In this document: positions 57,163-64,000 of the stretch, piece by piece
Layout of the letters: each line of letters starts with the position of its first letter
Numbering within the stretch: position 1 is the stretch's first letter
The notes under the pieces: model-generated
What the model saw: only the letters and a program-made list of their open reading frames with translations
Database searches by the model: none
What the model was told of the DNA's origin: nothing
Translations under genes and position numbers: made by a program
NCBI GenBank assembly: GCA_023614405.1
Contig: CM042697.1
Span: forward strand, 157,394,149-157,458,148
Length of the DNA: 64,000 nt
Direction of reading: 5' to 3'
Source of the DNA: Avena insularis
Lineage: Eukaryota; Streptophyta; Magnoliopsida; Poales; Poaceae

Positions 57163-59998
57163 TAGGCTAGATCTCTTTATTTACTTCTTCACCGTCAAGA
57201 GGGAAGCCGAAGCCGGCAAGGAAGAGCTTAGGAACTACGGGACAATTTTCTTTAAGATCTGGCCTGGTCGGCGGTTCCTCGACATCGTCGGCCACGAATC
57301 TTGCAAGAACTAGCAACGAATGTACTTCTAAGGCCCTAATATTCCTCTGGCTGGCCGAGAAGAGACGTATTCGGACTTTGTTGATGGAGCCGCCGCCGAA
57401 GCCCCGACATGGATGTCCCAAGCCACCCTTCCCTCCAACAACGAAGCCTCCCGCACCATTAGGCGGATAGAGTGGTTCGTAGACACGGGTCTGACCGGGT
57501 TGGACCTAGACATGTGCTAGTTCATCAGGCGAATCCAACTGCTGTAGCACCGCTCGAAGCTGATGCATGAGTACACCAAGGATAGGAAGGATAGCCTCCG
57601 CATCTCCGAGGACAATTTCTCGAGTGACTCCGTCAAGCTCCGCCTCAAGGACATTGTCAAGGTGAAGGATAGGAAGCGTGGCTTCACCATCACCTACGAC
57701 ATGTTCGTTGATGGCACGTGCCCAGAGGTATGATGTTTATTTTCCGTGTATGACATATACTCCAATTCTTCCATCTAACCATCACCATCTTCATCTAACA
57801 CTTGTGGGATTTCACTTAACAGCTTAGCAGTCTAGAGGAGGATAGCATGGCTGTCCAAATCTATGACCCAAAGATGAAGGAAGTCACCGTCGTGTCCGAC
57901 GACGATGTCCCACTGGCGCGAAAGCGGAAGAGCTCCACCTCTGACGCTGCTGACGGAGGCAAGAAGAAGAAGAAGACGGAGGGTGGAGCCTCCAAGAAGA
58001 CTGCCACCGCCCAGGAGGCAGAGAAAATAAAAGTTATCTGGATCCCTTTTGCCAAAGAACCCCCTGTTGTGTAAGATATTTTTTCTCTCCGACATTTGTC
58101 CATTGCTCGTCTTATTCCTGTACTTATACTTTTATTGCATGTTTCAGGAAGAAGGCAACTACTAGTTTGAAGAAGACCTCCAAGACATTGGGGGCTTCTA
58201 GAAATATTAAGGATGTGTTGCATCGTGACGTGTCTCCCCACGCATCTCCCGCCATCGCCCCTGTTACTCCCATCGTCCATCCTACGTCTGCTCCGACAAG
58301 CTCACAAGCCAAAGATGCATCTGGCCCTTCCGCCATGGAAGTGTAGTCAGGTGCCTCCACGGAGCTTTGGTTCCTGGTGTGGCACCGACATCTCCAACCT
58401 GCAGTCTTGAGGAGCTTCTTCGGCAAGCATAAATCTTGCGAGGAAACAGTCTGTCCTTTGGCAAGTTGCTTGCTGAGAGCGCTACGAACCTCAAGATCAT
58501 TGCACTTGTAAGTTTTGTTTGCCTATTGCATTTCATATGAGTATCCCACTATAGCCCCCAAGGATTTAGACGGAAAACCTTAGGTCTTTGCATCTGAATG
58601 ATCTAAGAGTGACTAAGTTAGAAAACTTCTCACTGTAGCCCCCAAATATATAGTTTGAATGAAATATTCCGACTAGATACTTTCAGAGTAGCATACATAG
58701 TGTTTGTAAATTTCGATATTGTAGCCCCCAATCTTCTAGTTAAAAACTGAATTAGTTCCGACTAGATTCTTAAAGAAAAACTAAGCAAATGACTGAGTTA
58801 AAAAACTTTATACTGTATCCCCCAAGATTCTAATTGAAAACTGAATTAGTTCCGACCATATGCTTAAAGAAAGACCAAGCATATTGCCAAGTTAAAAACT
58901 CTCACTGTAGCCCCCAAGCCTCTAGGTGGATAGTTATCCGGCTAGATGCTCCAAGTAGACTAAACAACGTTAAACTTTATTTCCACAGAATGAGAATGCT
59001 TGGAGAGGCGTGGCCAATGAGAAGTACCAGAAGATGCGTGCGGACTTGGAAGCCGAAAAGGGTAAAACTGCCTTCTTGAAGGAACAAATCATCAAGAGAA
59101 AGAGTCTGTTTTTCCTTTTGTTTTCGTATTCCGACTTGGTCTTGTGCCAACTTTCTCCGAGTACTCACTGTGTACTGTTCTTTCTTCGACTTGCAGAAGC
59201 CATTGACAAGGCCAAGGACATTGTCGAGCAATCCAAGCATATTCAGCAGCTGGATAGCGAAAACAAGATCCTTAAGAAGGAAAGGAAGGATATGCTGAAG
59301 ATGAACGAGGACTCCATGAAAGTCTTACAAGAGTCCGCCAACATGGAGATAAACCGCTTGAAGGAGGAGATCGCGATGCTGAAAGAGCAGAAGAAAGCTG
59401 CCGATGAGAAAAATCAGCGCAATCTCGAAGCATACAAGATCCTCCGACAAGAGCAGGACTACATGGCGGAAACTCTCCAGCAGGTTGAGATTAGCATCTT
59501 CAGTAAGTGATTCTTCGCCTTGTACTTCTGTAAGCTAGATAATCTGAACTTTTTGCGTTATTGAACTCATGAGTTCCTTTGTAGGAATTTATAGCTCCTA
59601 TTGGGTTGACCCAGTCGCCTCCTCCGCCAAAAGAATGCATGGTCCTTGCCGGCAACTTTATCAACACCGCCATCAAGCAGACCAAGGAGATATCCAATCC
59701 CCTCCAGATTAACATCAAAGCGGTGGATTCCGTGATGAAGTTCTCGGACAACTTGCGCCGAGCCCCGGAGCGTATTGTATTCTGGAAAGCTTCATGTACC
59801 CGGGCCGACGCGAGGATGGAGTTGTCAATGGTCAATGCGCACTATGAAAGCACCGACATCGACACGGTGACCTCCGGTATCCTCGACGTAGACGAAGATG
59901 GCCAAAAGATAGATCACAAGGCTATCTTGGCATCGCTCGCAGGTTTTGATACCAGAGTCGCCAAGTTGGTCGACCCTAACGTCTTCGTGCCCATGTAA
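57163..59998 (+). pseudogene. Tat-2 antisense spliced gene, 5'-truncated (Transposase_28-like)
   Basis: The 5' end is lost at the Copia-2 junction. Likely exons are about 57163-57727, 57823-58070, 58148-58507, 58989 to about 59090, 59197-59483 and 59585-59998 (TAA). Phases agree at 57727/57823 and 58070/58148. Exon 1 shows LFIYFFTVKREAEAGKEELR and a TGLTGLDLDM block. Exon 2 has a basic, nuclear-signal-like tract (GKKKKKTEGG). The fifth exon is coiled coil. The last contains KECMVLAGNFINTAIKQTKE. In-frame TAG codons occur near 57310, 57520, 57545 and 58345. It is homologous in position and plan to 17774-20941. Function is unknown. Confidence 0.78.
58545..58935. repeat. Intronic tandem repeat with a GTAGCCCCCAA core
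   Basis: Five degenerate units have cores near 58551, 58635, 58721, 58814 and 58906 (spacing 84-92 bp). Several also share ACTGAATTAGTTCCGAC and AAGAAAGACCAAGC-like parts. The repeat fills most of the intron between 58508 and 58988. On the minus strand, which is the element's RNA sense, the core is a purine run (TTGGGGGCTAC). Confidence 0.85.
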
Positions 59999-60639
59999 AC
60001 CAGTGATGGTGACAACCAAAGCTCCTCCGGACCCCTCAACACCGCCTACTTCGAGGAGGATGACTCGCCTGCAGCTGACGATGCTACATCCAAGTCGCCT
60101 ATGCCAGAGGAATGAAAAAACAATATGTAATATTTGTTTCCTCTGGAATTTGTATGCGGAAAAAACAATGGTTGTTTATGTCCTGCTACTCAAGAACTAG
60201 TTCCAGCATGTATATATGTTTTAAGCAAGTGCTGGCTTATCCATTACTCTGGTTTTTATGCTTGACTTTTCGTGAGTCGGAAGACTCGTTGTCGGAAATA
60301 TGAGCTCAGGCGATGATGCCCAATGGCACAGTCAATAACCTAAGCACAAAATCGCCGACAATAAGTGCCAAAAGTCACTACTCCAGAATCCACATAAAAA
60401 CAACAAAGAACGTGGAGACCAGAAAACTTAAGTTAACGCCCGTAGGCAGAATTTTCACAAGTGCAATCGCAAAGCTTGTGCATAAATTTCTTTTATGGTC
60501 CAAAAATGAACACTAAAGGAAGTAAAAGACTCAGAAATATGAGTGAACAAGAGAGCATTATTTCATTGATCATATAAGAGGTACACAATAGATAAAAATG
60601 CTAAGTGTAGAAAGGATGTAGGTGTGCTATGTTCCATGG

Positions 60640-61964
60640 CCGATCAAGCTCCGGGTAGTCATCATCCGGGTCACGTCGCTTACGCTTATGATCCTTGCTG
60701 GGTCTATCCTTTAGTTCACGATCGTCAACGAGGTAGTAAGACCCATTGAGAAGCGCCTTGCTTATGATGAACGGTCCTTCCCATGGCGGGGAAAATTTGT
60801 GTGACTTCTTCTGTTTAAGTCAAAGCACCAGGTCCCCCTCTTTAAACGAGCGATGCCGAACGCGGCGACTATGGTAGATGCATAGCTTCTGCTGGTAGAT
60901 GGCGGATCTTTGGCATGCCAATATGCGCTCCTCCTCGAGAAGGTCCACATCTAGGCATTTGGATTCTTCAGCGTTATGATTGTCGTAGGCGTCAACTCTT
61001 GGTCAATCGTGAAGGATGTCGGAAGGCAGGATGGCTTCTGCTCCATATACCATGAAGTAAGGGGTGTAGCCGGTGGATCTGTTGGGTGTAGTTCGTAAAA
61101 TCCACAACACATATGGCAATTCTTCCGCCCAGGCTCCAGCTGCTCTATGTAGCGTTGCCTTAAGACGTGGCTTGAATCCTTGCAGAATTAATCCATTGGC
61201 TCTCTCAACCTGACCAATGGACTATGATGTGCCACAGATGCATTGTCAAGTTGGATGCCCTTCTCCCAATAATAAGCTTCCACTTCTCCGAGTGACAAGT
61301 TGTTGCCGTTGTCGGTGATAATGCTATGTGGGAGACAAATCTGACCACTAGATCCCGGACAAACCTAAGGGCAGTTGCCCCATCGAGATTTCTAATGGGT
61401 TTAGCTTCTATCCATTTGGTGAATTTATCAACTGCTACTAGCAGATGCGTAAACCCACATGGTGTCGTCTGTAACGGACCAACCATGTCCAGCCCCCAAA
61501 CTGCAAACGGCCAATTTATTGGTATTGTTCGCAATACTTTAGCTGGAACATGTGGTTGTCGGGCATAATACAGGCATCCCATGCATGTCTCAACCATCTT
61601 GTCGGTGTCCGCCTTCGCGGTTATCCAGTAGGATCCTTGCCGGAAGGCTTTAGCGACCAATGATCAAGGAGTGGCGTGATGCCCGCAATCTCCGAGATGG
61701 ATTTCGCTGAGTATTTCAATACCTTCTTGCTGGGAAACACACTTAAGGTATACACCAGTAGTGCTTCTTTTGTAGAGTTGTCCATTGATTATGGTATATC
61801 CCTTTGCTCGACGTACTATTTTTTCGTCTTTCGACTTCGTCGTCGGGCAAAGTTCCGTGTACGAGATATTTCATGAACGGTTTTGTCCAAGCCGTAGGGA
61901 CCTTTGTCACCATGTGAAAAAAAGAGTCAACTCTGTCCTGGTTTTCTGCATCCGCTCCCTTCAT
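60640..61964 (-). pseudogene. Tat-2 integrase and preceding linker
   Basis: The linker (61964-61743, LVHGTLPDDEVERR) leads to the integrase. The frame 61660-61205 has AKADTDKMVETCMGCLYYAR (CC of the zinc finger), WPFAVWGLDMVGP and FTKWIEAKPIRNLDGA. The second Asp block is out of frame (near 61300) and C-terminal remains continue to about 60640. About 640 bp between this and the antisense gene (59999-60639) shows no gene. Confidence 0.82.
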
Positions 61965-62698
61965 GGATGGTGTCCGTAGATGCTCCAGGAAAACTCCAGG
62001 CGGAATTCATTTGCGCCCTGATCCAAGCTTAGATAGAAGACCAGCCGCCTCGTTTTGCTCCCTAGGTACATACTTGACCTCATAGCCCAAGAAGCTCTTC
62101 GCTATCTCGTCCACTTAGTCTCGATATGACGCCATCATAGGGTTCCGCGTGTTTAGGTGCCAGCCACCTACTGGGCAACCAAGTCGAAATCTCCACAGCA
62201 AACTATGCGCTTGATGCCAATATCCTTGGCTACGCGTAGTCCGTGAATGAGTGCTTCGTACTCCGCCATGTTGTTCGTAGCCTCGAAGTGGATCTGCAGA
62301 ACGTAGTGTAGCTTGTCCCCAGTTGGTGACTGTAGCAGTACACCAGCCCCCGAGCCGTTGAGTAGCTTTGCTCCGTCAAAGTGCATCACCCAGTATTCAG
62401 GCTCCGTCATTGGGGTAGCATCTGGCATCTCCGTCCAATTTGCGATAAAATCTGCCAAGGCTTGTGACTTGATAGCGTCGCGTCGCTTGTAGGTGATCTC
62501 TAAGGTGGCAAGTTAAATGCCCCACTTCGTGACCCTACCTGTAGCGTCGCTGTTGTTGATAATGTCAGACAGTGGATTCTTGCACACCACTGTGATAGGG
62601 TGCTCCTGGAAATAGTGCCCCAGCTTTTGAGAAGCAAGGAATACTCCATAAGCTATCTTTTGGTAGTGCGGGTAACACTGCTTGGACTCCGTCAAGAC
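61965..62698 (-). pseudogene. Tat-2 tandem RNase H region
   Basis: The end of the first RNase H (QCYPHYQKIAYGVFLASQK) lies at 62513-62695. The second, archaeal-type domain (YWVMHFDGAKLLNGSGAG, then NMAEYEALIHGLRVAKD, then CGDFDLVAQ) lies at 62168-62458. Stops after 62699 and near 62510 and 62165 break the frame. Confidence 0.83.
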
Positions 62699-63766
62699 CT
62701 AGCTTACATAGTAAACTAGTCGTTGAACTCCGTGCTCATAGCCTGGTTCCTTCCGCTCTACCACGACGACAATGTTGATTACCCGGTTGGTAGTCGCAAT
62801 GTAGATTAACATGGGCTCGCCAGGTTCGGGTGCTGCAAGGATAGGCGCTGAGGAAAGTATCTCCTTGAGCTGCTTCAATGGTGCATCTGCCTCGTCCGTC
62901 CACGTGAATTTGTCCACCTTCTTCAGCAAATTGTACAGCAGCAGAGCCTTCTCTCCAAGTCGGCTGATGAACCGACTAACTGCTGCAACGCAACCTGTTA
63001 GCTGTTGTATGTCTTTTAGGCATGTCGGATGGTTTATGTTTAAGATGGCCTTGATTTTCTCTAGGTTGACCTTGATTCCACGCTGGGAAACGATAAAGCC
63101 CAATAGTTTGCCGACTGGAACCCCGAAGACGCACTTCTTGGGGTTAAGCATCATGTTGTATTTCTGGAGATTATCGAAGGTTTCTTTCAAGTCGGAGATT
63201 AAGTCGTTTGACTTTTTAGACATCACCGCTATATCGTCCATGTAGGCATGCATGTTCCGACCAATTTGATCATGTAGGCAACGTTGCATTGTCCGCTGGT
63301 ACGTAGCACCTGCGTTTTTCAGCCCAAAGGGAATCGTGACATAGCAAAACGTGTCGTATGGTGTAGTGAACCAAGTGGCCAATTGGTCCGACTTCCTCAT
63401 CTTGATCTGGTGGTATCCTGAGTATGCATCGAGAAAACACAAAAGCTCCGAGCCAGCCGTCGAGGCAATGACTTGGTCAATTCGAGGCAAAGCAAACGGA
63501 TCTTTGGGATATGCTTTGTTCAAGCCGGTGTAATCAACGCACATTCTTAATTCTTTGGTTCCCTTTTTGGGGACAAGTACAGGATTGGCCACCCATCGGG
63601 TGTGAAGGACTTCTCGGATAAAACTAGCCTTAAGTAACCCAGCTATCTCTTTGCCTATGGCGCGTCTCTTCTCGTCTCCGAAGCGTCGTAGAGGTTGTTT
63701 CACTGGTTTACATTTTGGATCAATATTCAAGTTGTGCTTGGCAAGTTCCCTAGGTACACCTTTCAT
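62699..63766 (-). pseudogene. Tat-2 reverse transcriptase, open 355-codon piece
   Basis: A clean run through the whole RT: NPVLVPKKGTKELRMCVDYT, LPRIDQVIASTAGSELLCFL, AYMDDIAVMSK (catalytic YMDD) and FISRLGEKALLLYNLLKK, then the start of RNase H (LIYIATTNRVINIVVVVE). The run is bounded by TAG at 62699-62701. All RT catalytic Asp residues are present. It is only a fragment of the polyprotein, since the flanking domains are broken. Confidence 0.88.
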
Positions 63767-64000
63767 GTCGGCGGGTTACCGGGAAAAGATGTCCCTGTTC
63801 TCACGGAGGAACTTGACAAGCGCGATTTGCTATTTAGGGTCCAGGTTCATCCCAATGGCGGTGGTCTTCGAGGCATCGCCTACCACAAGTTCCAACGGCT
63901 TGGTCTCGATGGCGGCCTTGAATGCTGGGGCGGAGTCAGAAATCTGTTTCTTCGATGCGGGCATATCTGAGGCATCGACCTTGCTCTGGATCTCCTTGAA
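63767..64000 (-). pseudogene. Tat-2 protease-RT linker, cut by the window edge
   Basis: Minus-strand frames read into the RT start through a linker resembling the LVKFLRENRDIFSR block that precedes RT in Gypsy elements, with stops near 63775 and 63830. The protease active site would lie beyond 64000. Confidence 0.55.

Larger units (their letters stand above)
57161..64000 (-). mobile_element. Tat-2: second Tat-lineage element, truncated at both visible ends
   Basis: Minus-strand protease tail, RT, dual RNase H and integrase lie at 60640-64000. A plus-strand spliced gene lies at 57163-59998. No LTR or polypurine tract is found on the left, where it abuts Copia-2 near 57160. The right side runs beyond the window. 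Its sequence is clearly different from Tat-1, so it is another family of the same lineage. Confidence 0.85.

Noticed and set aside
59999..60640. Possible continuation of the Tat-2 antisense gene or another small gene (60313-60516)
   Set aside because: No splice-consistent frame or known block was found. The open frames are short and without homologous counterparts in Tat-1.

Overview
This window is plant nuclear DNA from a large-genome grass, most likely a Triticeae cereal (wheat, barley, Aegilops or a relative). The evidence is a stack of long LTR retrotransposons with no host gene that I can support. Every recognisable protein is a retrotransposon protein. I saw no tRNA, rRNA, CRISPR array or prokaryotic feature. 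Element names used here (Copia-1, Gypsy-A and so on) are local labels, not database families.

The main object is an Angela/BARE-like Copia element on the minus strand (Copia-1, about 637-52453). Its 5' LTR is at 50798-52453. Its 3' LTR is split between 637-970 and 13450-13673. Three later elements, all also on the minus strand, sit inside it with target-site duplications (TSDs) I could read. Gypsy-A (971-13444, TSD ACTAA) is in the 3' LTR. Tat-1 (16290-35714, TSD ATGAA) is in pol. Gypsy-B (36531-49304, TSD GACAC) is in gag. Tat-1 carries a further insertion, an Athila-like non-autonomous element (27490-33973). A fourth minus-strand LTR (1-636) seems to cut the far end of the Copia-1 3' LTR.

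To the right, Copia-1 lies in a plus-strand LTR (LTR-X, 52454-56257). LTR-X abuts a decayed Copia pol fragment (Copia-2, 56258 to about 57160). That fragment joins a second Tat-lineage element (Tat-2, about 57161-64000) which runs off the window. The deepest nesting is five levels: Copia-2, LTR-X, Copia-1, Tat-1, Athila-like element.

Gypsy-A and Gypsy-B belong to one chromovirus (Tekay/Del-type) family with LTRs of about 3.0-3.2 kb. Between the 5' LTR and gag-pol both carry two extra open frames, called ORF A and ORF B here. Gypsy-B has an uninterrupted 1489-residue gag-pol, but I see two active-site lesions in it: a catalytic Asp to Asn change in RNase H, and an 18-bp in-frame deletion that shortens the integrase D-x35-E spacing to D-x29-E. 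Gypsy-A keeps both motifs but has six stops and a frameshift.

Both Tat elements have the lineage's tandem RNase H domains and a spliced accessory gene on the opposite strand between integrase and the 3' LTR. The 3' region of Tat-1 holds a 101-bp tandem repeat whose units resemble the element's own polypurine tract. The matching gene in Tat-2 has an intron filled with a different tandem repeat that also carries a polypurine-like core.
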